Under the pieces are notes generated by a model. That model was not told the origin of the DNA. It was given only the letters and a program-made list of their open reading frames with translations, and ran no database searches. This document shows positions 1 through 7,784 of a stretch of DNA of 37,104 nucleotides, piece by piece (position 1 is the first letter of the stretch; every line of letters starts with the position of its first letter). This DNA comes from Bacillota bacterium (GTDB lineage: Bacteria > Bacillota > Clostridia > Peptostreptococcales > Anaerovoracaceae): contig JARBUO010000028.1 in assembly GCA_029239605.1 (NCBI GenBank), positions 1 to 37,104 of the forward strand, given 5' to 3'. The position numbers were made by a program, and so were the translations under genes.

Positions 1-1
1 C

Positions 2-337
2 GAAAGAGGGTACAAGACAAAGATGCTGTCCGCAGCTTACAGAACACCGCTGCAGTGGCTGGAGTTCATCGGCGGCGACATGCTCATGACGATTCCGTAT
101 AAGAATCAGGTACCGTTCAACGGTTCTGATTTTGAAATCGAAGCTCGGATGGACAATAAAGTAGATCCTTACTATATCAAGGAACTGAGAAAGCTCCCTG
201 ACTTCATCAAGGCTTACGATGAGCTGAGCGTAGAAGAATTCGATACCTTCGGACCGGTGGTAAAGACACTGACTCAGTTTGCAGGCGGATACGATGATCT
301 TGTAAAGATCATCAGAGCATTTATGATCAAATACTGA
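2..337 (+). CDS. Transaldolase-family protein, C-terminal part (5' end outside window)
   Basis: The reading frame is open from base 2 and ends at a TGA at 335-337; about 111 residues of the C-terminus are visible and the start lies upstream of the window. The segment around TPLQWLEFIGGDMLMTIPYK, followed by VPFNGSDFEIEARMDNKVDP and a late EEFDTFGPVVKTL stretch, is what I recognise from the C-termini of transaldolase-like proteins of bacteria. Transaldolase moves a dihydroxyacetone unit between sugar phosphates in the non-oxidative pentose phosphate pathway. The Schiff-base lysine lies upstream and cannot be checked. The ATG at 23 is internal, not a start: the upstream codons are in frame and there is no ribosome binding site. 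A strong terminator follows, so this is the last gene of its transcript. The family call is from recognition of a partial sequence and is moderately secure. Confidence 0.7.
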   Translation, partial: ERGYKTKMLSAAYRTPLQWLEFIGGDMLMTIPYKNQVPFNGSDFEIEARMDNKVDPYYIKELRKLPDFIKAYDELSVEEFDTFGPVVKTLTQFAGGYDDLVKIIRAFMIKY

Positions 338-362
338 TCCTGTATTCAATTTTTGAAAAGAG

Positions 363-414
363 GCCCTTGCCGTTTGGACTGTTATGCAGTCCAAACGGCA
401 AGGGCTTGTTTTTT
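363..414 (+). terminator. Rho-independent terminator after the transaldolase-family gene
   Basis: An 18-bp perfect stem (363-380 paired with 388-405) has a 7-base loop and is followed by a T-rich run to 414. It starts 25 bases after the transaldolase stop codon and separates it from the ornithine decarboxylase transcript. Confidence 0.95.
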
Positions 415-472
415 ACGGTCTTACTTACCATGAAATGGATTCCCATAACAGTGCTGGAACATGAAAAATAGG

Positions 473-501
473 TTTACGAGGGGTTCGGAAACTGATATTA
501 T
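473..501 (+). promoter_or_regulatory. Probable sigma-A promoter of the ornithine decarboxylase gene
   Basis: A -35 box TTTACG (473-478, 4 of 6 consensus) is separated by 17 bases from a -10 box TATTAT (496-501, 5 of 6). Transcription would begin near 508, giving a leader of about 75 bases that contains a small 7-bp hairpin (525-531 with 539-545). Because the promoter lies downstream of the in-frame ATG at 461, it supports the internal start at 584. Confidence 0.5.
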
Positions 502-583
502 AAAATCTAAAAATAAAATACATAGCTTCAGCATGAGCCTGAAGCACACTTCCCTTAGGAGTGCAACAGATAGGAGGAATGAT

Positions 584-2743
584 ATGAAGCCGCTGAAGAT
601 CGCTTGTACGATGGCGTCATTGGCGTATTTTACCACTGGACGGAGCATTGTTCTGGTCGATGAGACGGATTTTACTGATGTAGCCGCGGTGGTGTTGACC
701 GATATGGACCTGAAATGGGTTGAATCGGTAACAGACACGAGATTTGGGATTCCACTGTTTCTTTTGATGAGAAACAGCAGGGAACTGAATGACGAAATCG
801 AAGACAAAATAAGCTGTACCTTCGACTGCAGCCGAGCGAGCAAGAAAGAAATCAGTCAGGAAATTGAGGTTTTTGCAGGCGAGTACCAGGACAAGGTGCT
901 TCCGCCTTTTTTCAAAACCCTGTGCAATTACGTTGAAATTCATAATACACAGTTTGACTGTCCCGGACATCAGGGCGGACAATACTTTATGAAGCATCCC
1001 TCAGGGAGGTATCTTTATGAATTTTACGGTGAAAACGTGTTCAAAACAGACATCTGCAATGCGGATGTAGCTCTGGGGGATCTTCTGATCCATGAGGGAC
1101 CTGCTGTTGAGGCTGAAATGAATGCGGCCAGGGTATATAATGCCGACAAAACGTATTTTGTGATGAATGGAACGAGCACCGCCAACACCATCACCGTCAA
1201 TGCACTGGTGGTTCCGGGCGATCTGGTACTATTTGACCGCAACAATCATAAGTCGGTTTACAATTCAGCGCTGGTTCAGTCGGGCGGAAATGCGGTTTAT
1301 CTGGAAACAGAACGCAATCCTTACGGCTTTATCGGCGGCATAGACGACCATTGCTTTGAAGAAGCTTATTTAAGAGAACAGGCGTCGGCAATAGACCCGG
1401 TTAAAGCTGACGCGAAGCGGCCCTTTCGTCTGGCTGTGATTCAGCTTGGGACTTACGATGGCACAATCTACAATGCAAGGCAAGTTGTAGAACGGATCGG
1501 GCATCTCTGCGATTATATCTTGTTTGATTCCGCCTGGGTTGGATATGAACAGTTCATTCCTATGATGAGGGACTGCTCACCTCTCCTTCTGGAATTGAAC
1601 GAAGCGGACCCGGGCATTATCGTTACTCAATCAGTGCACAAGCAGCAGGCCGGGTTCTCACAATCCTCCTATATCCACAAAAAAGATGAGCACATCAAGG
1701 GACAGAAACGGTACATTGATCATAAGCGGTTCAATAATGCGTTCCGCCTGCACACGAGTACAAGCCCCTTTTATCCGCTGTTTGCAGTTCTGGATGTCAA
1801 TGCCAGAATGCAGGACGGAGAAGCGGGCAGGCATTTATGGGCTGAATGCGTTAAAATGGGAATTGAAGCAAGAAAACAGATTCTGAAACGCTGCACCATG
1901 TTAAAACCCTTTATTCCACCCAGCGTAAAGAATCGAAATTGGGAAGACTGGGATACGGAAGAAATTGCTTCATCCATCGAGTTTTTTAAGTTTGAGCCGG
2001 GAGAAAAATGGCATTCTTTCGAAGGCTACGGGGAAGATCAATATTTTGTTGATCCCAACAAGCTCATGCTTACCACCCCCGGAATTCACGCAGAAAGCGG
2101 AGACTATGAGGACTTTGGAATACCGGCATCCATTTTAGCCAATTATCTGAGAGAACATCGGATCATACCGGAAAAGAATGATCTTAATTCAATCCTGTTT
2201 CTGATGACTCCTGCAGAATCACCCCAGAAGATGGAGCTGCTGATCTCTCAGCTGGAAGAGTTTGAGCGGCTGGTGCGGGAGGATGCACCGGTCAGCCAAG
2301 TGCTTCCCGACCTATACCGACAGAATAAGAAACGTTATGAGGGTTACACCATCAGAGCGCTTTGCAACGAAATGCATCAATTCTACCGAAAAAATGATGT
2401 AAAAACCTATCAAAAACAACTGTTCCGCGCAGCGTATTTTCCTGAGCGGGTGATGACGCCTCAGTCAGCTCACTGGGAGTTCCTGAAAAACAATACGAAA
2501 CTGGTGAAGCTGGAGGACATCCTGGGAGAGATTGCACTGGAAGGGGCACTGCCATATCCGCCGGGCATCTACTGTGTTGTGCCGGGAGAGCGATGGAATG
2601 AAACAGCACAGAAATACTTTCTGATCCTGGAAGAGGGAATTAATCAGTTCCCGGGCTTCGCCCCTGAAATACAGGGCGTTTACCTTGAGAAGGAAGGGAA
2701 CCTTGTGAAGGCGTACGGATACGTACTCGCAAAGGAAGATTAG
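584..2743 (+). CDS. speF: Ornithine decarboxylase (inducible SpeF type)
   Basis: A PLP-dependent, fold-type I decarboxylase that converts ornithine to putrescine and CO2 in the cytoplasm. From the start chosen here it has 719 residues, close to the 732 of E. coli SpeF, and aligns over its full length. It has an N-terminal response-regulator-like wing domain (about 1-105), then the PLP domain with FDCPGHQGG, NGTSTANTITVNALV and FDSAWVGYEQF. The cofactor lysine is K353 in the motif SVHKQQAGFSQ, followed by the C-terminal domain with EGALPYPPGI. The ATG at 584 is preferred over 461 because it has AGGAGG 6 bases upstream, matches the SpeF N-terminus (MKPLKIA versus MSKLKIA), and a promoter lies between the two ATGs. 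The gene is monocistronic, with terminators on both sides. It suggests acid resistance, polyamine supply or an ornithine/putrescine exchange role, but no putrescine-ornithine antiporter gene (potE) is adjacent. Confidence 0.92.
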   Translation: MKPLKIACTMASLAYFTTGRSIVLVDETDFTDVAAVVLTDMDLKWVESVTDTRFGIPLFLLMRNSRELNDEIEDKISCTFDCSRASKKEISQEIEVFAGEYQDKVLPPFFKTLCNYVEIHNTQFDCPGHQGGQYFMKHPSGRYLYEFYGENVFKTDICNADVALGDLLIHEGPAVEAEMNAARVYNADKTYFVMNGTSTANTITVNALVVPGDLVLFDRNNHKSVYNSALVQSGGNAVYLETERNPYGFIGGIDDHCFEEAYLREQASAIDPVKADAKRPFRLAVIQLGTYDGTIYNARQVVERIGHLCDYILFDSAWVGYEQFIPMMRDCSPLLLELNEADPGIIVTQSVHKQQAGFSQSSYIHKKDEHIKGQKRYIDHKRFNNAFRLHTSTSPFYPLFAVLDVNARMQDGEAGRHLWAECVKMGIEARKQILKRCTMLKPFIPPSVKNRNWEDWDTEEIASSIEFFKFEPGEKWHSFEGYGEDQYFVDPNKLMLTTPGIHAESGDYEDFGIPASILANYLREHRIIPEKNDLNSILFLMTPAESPQKMELLISQLEEFERLVREDAPVSQVLPDLYRQNKKRYEGYTIRALCNEMHQFYRKNDVKTYQKQLFRAAYFPERVMTPQSAHWEFLKNNTKLVKLEDILGEIALEGALPYPPGIYCVVPGERWNETAQKYFLILEEGINQFPGFAPEIQGVYLEKEGNLVKAYGYVLAKED

Positions 2744-2832
2744 CTGTTTATAACGGCAGTTTTGCCTTATCTTATATTGGTATCCTAAGTAAAACGACGC
2801 TGGAAAATACAGAAGGCTGTAAAAACAGCAAT

Positions 2833-2925
2833 AAAAAGAGGTGTTCTGCTCTCGTAAACGGTACCTGTTAGGGTATCCTTATTCCGCGATTTTGGCGGCG
2901 AGGGCAGAATGCCTCTTTTTGATTC
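2833..2925. terminator. Bidirectional terminator with branched structure
   Basis: A 22-bp stem (2833-2854 with 2899-2920, including a few G-U pairs) has A-rich sequence at its 5' foot and a T-run at its 3' foot, so it can terminate on either strand. It lies between the convergent ornithine decarboxylase and cysteine synthase genes. The 44-base apical region can form two further small hairpins (2860-2865 with 2872-2878, and 2884-2887 with 2895-2898), giving a three-way junction rather than a simple loop. Confidence 0.8.
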
Positions 2926-3015
2926 TATTCATGTTGTCTGAGTAAATTGGTCAGCCGTGGAAATAAAACATGCTGCAATTTAAGTTTTCTACAAATTAGA
3001 TATGCTGAAAATTGG

Positions 3016-3921
3016 TCAGTCCTGCAAATTATGATCAAACAGCGTCGTGCTGAGATATTTTTCGCCCCTGTCTGCGAAGGTCACAACGACAAAGCCTTCT
3101 TCCAATTCCCTGATGCACTCCAAAGCTGCAATCATAGCAGCACCGCTGCTCATGCCTACAAAGATTCCTTCCTTCAGAACGATCTCCCTTGCCATGGCAA
3201 AGGCTTCTTCGGATTCAATCATCACCGTTCGGTCGATTTGCGATGGGTCATAAATCTCAGGGACGATGGCCTCTTCCATGTTTTTCAGCCCCTGTATGTA
3301 ATGCCCTTTAACAGGGTGGGCCTCCACGATCTGAATTGCCGGATTCTTATCCTTCAAACCCATACCCACCCCCATGATGGTTCCAGAAGTTCCCAAGGCA
3401 GATACAAAATGAGTAACCTTTCCCTGGGTCTCTTCCCAAATTTCATTTGCTGTGGTGCAGTAGTGGGCAAGTTTATTGTACTCATTGGAAAACTGATTGG
3501 GCATGAAGTAAAGCTCAGGGTTGTTGTCTGCAAGTTCATGTGCTTTTCTAATGGCTCCGTCAGTTCCCATCGCTGCGTCCGTCAGAAGTACTCTGGCGCC
3601 GAAGGCTTCGATCATCTTTCGCCGCTCTACGGATACTGCTTCGCTCATGACGATCATAACCGGGTACCCTTTCACCGCTCCGATCATGGCCAGGCCAATT
3701 CCGGTGTTTCCTGATGTGGGTTCAATGATAATTTTCCCCGGAGACAAAGCACCGCATTCTTCTGCCTGTTCAATCATTTTCAGTGCGATGCGGTCCTTGA
3801 TGCTTCCGGTTGGATTAAAGCCTTCTATCTTTGCATAGAGCGGAATATGAGGCTTGGGGTTGAGTCTGTTGATGCGCACCAGCGGAGTCCGGCCGATGGC
3901 GTCGAGAATATTGTCATACAT
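3016..3921 (-). CDS. cysK: Cysteine synthase family PLP enzyme (CysK/CysM-like)
   Basis: A 301-residue fold-type II PLP enzyme, the usual size for O-acetylserine sulfhydrylase, which makes cysteine from O-acetylserine and sulfide in the cytoplasm. Visible motifs are the N-terminal IGRTPLVRIN, the PLP-lysine motif NPTGSIKDR with K42, the substrate loop PTSGNTG (about 68-74), the phosphate-binding ALGTSGTIMGVG, and the C-terminal GMSSGAA. The NPTGSIKDR form of the lysine motif also occurs in CysM and cystathionine beta-synthase-like enzymes that use other sulfur donors or acceptors, so the exact substrate is open. The start has AGGAGGG about 10 bases upstream. The next minus-strand gene ends 75 bases upstream, with a possible separate promoter between, so this may be its own transcript. 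Confidence 0.82.
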   Translation of the reverse strand: MYDNILDAIGRTPLVRINRLNPKPHIPLYAKIEGFNPTGSIKDRIALKMIEQAEECGALSPGKIIIEPTSGNTGIGLAMIGAVKGYPVMIVMSEAVSVERRKMIEAFGARVLLTDAAMGTDGAIRKAHELADNNPELYFMPNQFSNEYNKLAHYCTTANEIWEETQGKVTHFVSALGTSGTIMGVGMGLKDKNPAIQIVEAHPVKGHYIQGLKNMEEAIVPEIYDPSQIDRTVMIESEEAFAMAREIVLKEGIFVGMSSGAAMIAALECIRELEEGFVVVTFADRGEKYLSTTLFDHNLQD

Positions 3922-3951
3922 TTTGTCAGTCCCTCCTGATTCGATAGTTAC

Positions 3952-3981
3952 ACTATACCACCGATAAGAGTTGGACTACAA
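3952..3981 (-). promoter_or_regulatory. Possible promoter of the cysteine synthase gene
   Basis: On the minus strand a TATAGT (3957-3952, 5 of 6 consensus) lies 18 bases from a weak TTGTAG (3981-3976, 3 of 6). The gene starts 30 bases downstream. The -35 match is poor, so this is tentative. Confidence 0.35.
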
Positions 3982-3996
3982 TATGAAATTCTATAT

Positions 3997-5247
3997 TCAA
4001 TAGGTACCTTTTATTGCATGAAAGGCATCCTCCGCAATTTCAATGGACCGGTTGATATCCTCATCCGTCAGTGCCGCATTGATAAAATGATTGTGATGGG
4101 AGGTTAGGAATATCCCTCGCTTCATACATTCTGCGACCCATTGCTGATGGAGCATCAAGGAATCATCATCGGTAATCCTAAGGTAGAACAATGAGGGTGC
4201 GCCGGTGGCTGCCAGATGGAACCCGTTATTTTCCGCCGCAGCTTTGAAACCTTCCGTAAGCTTCGTGCCAAGATCATGAAACAGCTTTGGCGCATTTAAG
4301 GCTTTCAGCTTGTTGATACAGGCGATTCCTGCGGCAAACGGGACGGCACTCATCCAGTAACTTCCGGTATAGGACAGGCTGCTTACCACATCCCGAAGGG
4401 AATCCCGTCCGCAGAGGGCGGATACGTTATAGCCATTGGCGAGCGCCTTGCAAAAGCAGATCAGGTCAGCCTGAAAACCGAAGTAATGATCTGAACCGGC
4501 CAGGTCGAGGCGAAAACCGCAGCGAACATCGTCCACGATCAACACGGAGCCGCTCTCGTCGCAGAGTTTCCGCACCTTCTGCCAATAGCCCGGTTCCGCG
4601 AAATAGTTATCATTGAAATTACCGTGAGCATAGGGCTGCGTAATGATGCCCGCAATTTCACCCCGGTATTCGCTGAACAGCTTTTCCAGAGCGGGATAAT
4701 CATTAAAAGCTACATAGAGGTTATTTGCCACATCCTCTTCCAGAATTCCCGGGTAATCCAGCTTTTGTGTCCAGGGTTGAACACCGTGATAGTAGCCGTT
4801 GAAAAAAATTATTTTTTTTCGCCTTGTAGCGGTTCTGGCGGTGAGTACGGCCAGTGTCGTCACATCACTGCCATTCTTGGCAAAAAAAGCCCAATCTGCA
4901 CTTGCAACGGTATCCACCAGCAGCTCAGCAAAATCTACCATGGCTGCAGATGGTATGGTCACGCAATCTTCTTTTTTTCGCTGCTCCTGGGCAGCGGCAT
5001 CCACGTCCGGATCACCGTAGCCAAGAACGTTAGGGCCGTAACCGCACATGTAGTCGATAAAATCATTGCCATCCAGATCCCAGAAATGGGAGCCCTTGGC
5101 ATGAGATGAAAAAAGGGGGAAAGCACTTTGAGGGATATAACAGCCCTCAGAAGGCCCCTGATGTCCATAGATGCCGGAAGGAATCACCCGAAGTGCTCGC
5201 TGAAAAGCCGCACGGCTTTTGGGATATTCGTAAATCGGAAATTGCAT
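3997..5247 (-). CDS. Class III PLP-dependent aminotransferase
   Basis: A 416-residue fold-type I aminotransferase of the class III family (glutamate-1-semialdehyde aminomutase and omega-aminotransferase relatives). Key features are WDLDGNDFIDYMCGYGPNVLG near the N-terminus (about 56-76), the PLP-binding aspartate in VLIVDDVRCGFR (near 240), and the catalytic lysine K267 in FCKALANGYN. The substrate cannot be read from the sequence. It is unlikely to be housekeeping HemL, because no haem biosynthesis genes are nearby and HemL-specific motifs are not evident. The start has AGGAGG just upstream (GCTAGGAGGTGCGTT), and the gene begins 10 bases after the stop of the SCP2-like gene. The two therefore almost certainly share a transcript, which may link an amino-group transfer step to a lipid-binding or carrier protein. 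The family call is secure; the substrate is unknown. Confidence 0.85.
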   Translation of the reverse strand: MQFPIYEYPKSRAAFQRALRVIPSGIYGHQGPSEGCYIPQSAFPLFSSHAKGSHFWDLDGNDFIDYMCGYGPNVLGYGDPDVDAAAQEQRKKEDCVTIPSAAMVDFAELLVDTVASADWAFFAKNGSDVTTLAVLTARTATRRKKIIFFNGYYHGVQPWTQKLDYPGILEEDVANNLYVAFNDYPALEKLFSEYRGEIAGIITQPYAHGNFNDNYFAEPGYWQKVRKLCDESGSVLIVDDVRCGFRLDLAGSDHYFGFQADLICFCKALANGYNVSALCGRDSLRDVVSSLSYTGSYWMSAVPFAAGIACINKLKALNAPKLFHDLGTKLTEGFKAAAENNGFHLAATGAPSLFYLRITDDDSLMLHQQWVAECMKRGIFLTSHHNHFINAALTDEDINRSIEIAEDAFHAIKGTY

Positions 5248-5257
5248 AACGCACCTC

Positions 5258-6019
5258 CTAGCTTAAGTATTGGGCGACACGGTCAAGGATACGGTTCATA
5301 TTGTCAATCATATTGAGCATGCCGTGCATTTCTATGCTGCCATTGCTGATACAGGCCATGGCACTGACCTCTCCGGAAAGCAGCTGGCCTGCCACGTCAA
5401 GGCTCGAGAAAACCATGGATGACCTGGGGTTCCTGCAAGGCTGCTTGACGGTTGTCAGCCGGTGATTTTTCACACTAACCGTAATTCCCATCACATTTTT
5501 CACGTCGATGGCAATATCTCCGTCTGGAATCTGGCTCGCACTGACCATTCCGCTCTTATCGTTGTTTCCCACCTGAGACACGGCTGCAGCTGCGGTGTAG
5601 AGCATCAGTCTGGTGCTGATTTCACGAAAGCTCGGGTTCTGCAGTGCTGTCTTCGAAGGCTTTAAATAGTTTTTCAGTACCTCCGTTAAAGGAACGAAGG
5701 TTTTGGTGAGAAGGGCAAGCTTGAGTAAACCTTTGGATGGCATCGGGGAGTAGGTCCCGTTAATCATGCCGTTGAATTTTTCGCATGAGGGGAAAGGCAA
5801 TAATATGGTGCAGCCGCCGCTTCCTTCCCGGAGCTCACAGTGTCCGTTTTTAAAAGCGAGGACCGCCTGCGGACCGCCTTTTACTGCAAACCCGATGGAA
5901 AAGGGTTCTTTGCCTTTTAAAATACTCTTCGCTTCCGGAGCAAGTTCACATAGATTCTCTAAAGTACCCAGGACTGCGAAGAGGTTTACATAGGCAAGGG
6001 TTTTGCTGTCTGTTTGCAT
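5258..6019 (-). CDS. SCP2 (sterol carrier protein 2)-like protein
   Basis: About 253 residues, with an N-terminal part whose pattern (FSIGFAVKGGPQAVLAFKNG, then a Gly-rich turn and CTILLPFPSCEKF) resembles SCP2 sterol-binding-type domains, which hold hydrophobic ligands in a tunnel. The C-terminal half has no motif I recognise and ends in DNMNRILDRVAQYL. No signal peptide or membrane segment is visible, so it is probably cytoplasmic. The frame stays open upstream to an ATG at 6124, but that ATG has no ribosome binding site. A clean AGGAGG at 6039-6034 (minus strand) lies 14 bases before the ATG at 6019 and 8 bases before an in-frame TTG at 6025, so the true start is 6025 (TTG) or 6019 (ATG). 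It is the first gene of a two-gene operon with the class III aminotransferase. The family assignment is moderate. Confidence 0.6.
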   Translation of the reverse strand: MQTDSKTLAYVNLFAVLGTLENLCELAPEAKSILKGKEPFSIGFAVKGGPQAVLAFKNGHCELREGSGGCTILLPFPSCEKFNGMINGTYSPMPSKGLLKLALLTKTFVPLTEVLKNYLKPSKTALQNPSFREISTRLMLYTAAAAVSQVGNNDKSGMVSASQIPDGDIAIDVKNVMGITVSVKNHRLTTVKQPCRNPRSSMVFSSLDVAGQLLSGEVSAMACISNGSIEMHGMLNMIDNMNRILDRVAQYLS

Positions 6020-6124
6020 AAGCAAAAAATACACCTCCTTCAATTTGGAAAAAACAGATTGGCTCTGATTTATGGCCACATCTCCCTGTGAATGCTGCAG
6101 CAATTGCGTTGCATTTTTCTCCAA

Positions 6125-6456
6125 TCAGTTCTTTCCCAGATACTTAATCATATGATTTGATATAACATGAAATTTCAGATTTCGTATAGTAAAAAAGGGA
6201 ATAACTCGATACAATACAGTAAAAATTCTGAAAATTCACAGAAGGAATTTCCATGAGTCATACGGCAGTCTAAAAACTACATACCGTTTCAGCCCGGCTT
6301 TGAACACAAAATTCATTATCGGAATTTTGTGGTGCCGGTGGGACATCCCCTTTATGGCATGGTAGCGGACTTCTATCAGTTTGATTCCGAGCGTCTTGAT
6401 TCTGCAGGCATTGTACGCTTTTGCACCGAGAAAATTATTCACTGTCAGGGCCAGGT
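6125..6456. other. AT-rich spacer with possible regulator remnant
   Basis: This is the upstream region of the minus-strand SCP2-like/aminotransferase operon. It contains a 10-bp palindrome ATCATATGAT near 6149-6158 and AT-rich promoter-like sequence, but I cannot fix a promoter confidently. From about 6300 the plus strand has an open frame of coding character that ends in the AraC-type remnant described next. I could not match its first part to a known domain. Confidence 0.4.
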
Positions 6457-6564
6457 GATCTTGCAGTTGAATTCGGATACTATGATCAATCTCATATGAA
6501 TAAATGCTATCAGAAACTGGTTGGCTCGCTGCCTCAGAAGTTCTATCGTGAGCTCCAGCGCTGA
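6457..6564 (+). pseudogene. 3' remnant of an AraC-family regulator
   Basis: The plus-strand frame ending in TGA at 6562-6564 reads DLAVEFGYYDQSHMNKC, then YQKLVGSLPQKFYRELQR. This is the second helix-turn-helix and C-terminal end of an AraC/XylS-type DNA-binding domain (compare the family pattern GFxDQSHFxxxFKKxxGxxPxxYR). No start codon or first helix-turn-helix is present in this frame, and the upstream coding-like stretch (about 6300-6456) lies in a different frame that stops at 6506. That fits a frameshifted or internally deleted gene. A terminator follows 26 bases downstream, as expected for the original gene end. Confidence 0.6.
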
Positions 6565-6589
6565 ACGGCCAATTCCCATATACGGCTTC

Positions 6590-6618
6590 TCCCGCACTGC
6601 TGTGTGGGATTTTTTTTA
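6590..6618 (+). terminator. Rho-independent terminator after the AraC remnant
   Basis: An 8-bp stem (6590-6597 with 6602-6609, one G-U pair) has a 4-base loop and is followed directly by eight T residues. It is preserved even though the gene it served is decayed. Confidence 0.85.
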
Positions 6619-6717
6619 TCTAATAAGAAATATCGCTTCTTAATTTAGATAAAAAGGACATTGTGTTTTAGTGGAAGAGGAAAAAATTCAGTGAAAAAGT
6701 AGGTTGAAAAAAGTTAC

Positions 6718-6746
6718 TTGACAGACAGAGGGAATGGTAATATTAT
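6718..6746 (+). promoter_or_regulatory. Sigma-A promoter of the flavin/ferredoxin operon
   Basis: A perfect -35 box TTGACA (6718-6723), a 17-base spacer and TATTAT (6741-6746, 5 of 6) are present. Transcription would start near 6753, leaving a leader of about 95 bases before the first gene. No operator palindrome is obvious. Confidence 0.8.
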
Positions 6747-6848
6747 TAATCCCATAGATATACTATGAAATGATGGCGAAAATCGTTGCCCATCTGAAAG
6801 TTTTAAGTTACTTCAGCTCGGAATCAGAGTTTCAAAGGAGGTATGATC

Positions 6849-7331
6849 ATGGCAGTTCTGACAGAAGAAATGAAAAAGGTCCTGCGTGTTGTGGGAAAAG
6901 GCGGAGCAGTGGTTCACCTGACCACAAGCAGCATTGACGGAAAGCCCAATATTGTGGCAGAACGTTTTGTAACCCATTATAAAGACGAGTACATATTGAT
7001 CGCAGATATGTTCGCCCAGAAAACCAAGGTGAATCTTAATGAGAATCCGGTAGCAAGCATATCCGTTGCACATCCTGTAAAAGATCACGCATGGGTATTC
7101 AGAGGACCCTGCACAGTGATCAGCAACGCAGCGCCTGACCAGTACCGCTGGCATGATATCGTTGCCGGAGAAGTTCTGAACGACTGGGGGGATTGGGTTT
7201 CCAAAGAACCACCGGATGAGGTGCCGCCGGATATTGCCCCGCCAAAAGTGGCGCAAAGGGGAGTTATCGCTCTTAAGGTTGAAGAAATTTATCGCTTTGA
7301 TGCTGAAAATGCAGGCCAAAGTGTTCTATAA
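6849..7331 (+). CDS. FMN-binding split-barrel (pyridoxamine 5'-phosphate oxidase-like) protein
   Basis: 160 residues of the pyridoxamine-phosphate-oxidase-like flavin split-barrel family. The pattern is a hydrophobic start, VVHLTTSSIDGKPNIVAERF (a strand pair of the barrel), then DEYILIADMFAQKTKVNLNENP, typical of FMN-contacting segments in small flavoreductases. It is probably cytoplasmic and FMN-dependent; the substrate is unknown. The ATG at 6849 is chosen over the in-frame ATG at 6843 because AAAGGAGG (6834-6841) lies 7 bases upstream of 6849 but only 1 base from 6843. It is first in a four-gene run: a second split-barrel protein follows after 12 bases, then a ferredoxin and an ATC-hydrolase-family protein. 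The proline-rich segment around 120-130 (EPPDEVPPDIAPPK) is unusual and may be a flexible loop. Confidence 0.78.
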   Translation: MAVLTEEMKKVLRVVGKGGAVVHLTTSSIDGKPNIVAERFVTHYKDEYILIADMFAQKTKVNLNENPVASISVAHPVKDHAWVFRGPCTVISNAAPDQYRWHDIVAGEVLNDWGDWVSKEPPDEVPPDIAPPKVAQRGVIALKVEEIYRFDAENAGQSVL

Positions 7332-7343
7332 GGAGGTGAGAAC

Positions 7344-7754
7344 ATGTCAGTAAATTTAACCCCAAGAATGAAAGACTGGTTTACAGAGAACGGTGCACAC
7401 ATTGCACTTGCTACAAAAACGGGTTTCCCGTCAGTGATTGTTGCTGAAACGGTAAAAGCGGGCGACGATACGATACGAATCACACTCTCCTCCAGTCAGA
7501 TCAAGCAGATCGAGCAGATTCTGCTGGAAAATCCATACGCTGCTTTAGCCCCGGGAAATCTCGGATCCGTCAGAGCCCCCTATCAGGTGAAGGGCACTGC
7601 GAAGCTCTGGAGTGATCTCCTTGAAATCAAAGTGGAAGAGGTCTACTGCACGAAGCCAGGGGCTGAAGCAGGCATAAGGCTGGATACGCTGGGGTACGAC
7701 GGCATGAAGGAATATGAAGAAAGCCGTTGGACGGATCTTTCTCCGAAAGTCTAA
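7344..7754 (+). CDS. Second FMN split-barrel family protein
   Basis: 136 residues, same fold family as the gene before it but clearly diverged: MKDWFTENGAHIALATKTGFPSV corresponds to the first barrel strands and NPYAALAPGN to the flavin-contact region. Such small proteins often bind FMN as homodimers; here two different copies could form a heterodimer or act on related substrates. The ribosome binding site AAGGAGGTGA is nearly a perfect anti-16S match, 6 to 7 bases from the ATG, so it is probably well translated. It starts 12 bases after the preceding stop and is followed by a ferredoxin gene after 30 bases. The function is unknown. Confidence 0.72.
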   Translation: MSVNLTPRMKDWFTENGAHIALATKTGFPSVIVAETVKAGDDTIRITLSSSQIKQIEQILLENPYAALAPGNLGSVRAPYQVKGTAKLWSDLLEIKVEEVYCTKPGAEAGIRLDTLGYDGMKEYEESRWTDLSPKV

Positions 7755-7784
7755 CCGGGATTCTTCATGAAAGGGGGCGTTTAA

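Noticed and set aside
430-471. A 13-codon reading frame upstream of the ornithine decarboxylase gene, reminiscent of the speFL leader peptide
   Set aside because: It has no ribosome binding site, lies mostly upstream of the predicted promoter at 473-501, and does not resemble the SpeFL sequence.
461-583. Extended N-terminus of ornithine decarboxylase from the ATG at 461
   Set aside because: The extra 41 residues have no counterpart in SpeF, there is no ribosome binding site, and a promoter and AGGAGG site lie inside the extension.
2947-3714. A 255-residue plus-strand open frame opposite the cysteine synthase gene
   Set aside because: It is antisense to a clear enzyme gene, lacks a ribosome binding site and matches no family I recognise.
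3997-5247. Glutamate-1-semialdehyde aminomutase (HemL)
   Set aside because: Only the general class III fold and PLP residues are visible; there are no haem biosynthesis genes nearby, and the gene pairs with an SCP2-like protein.
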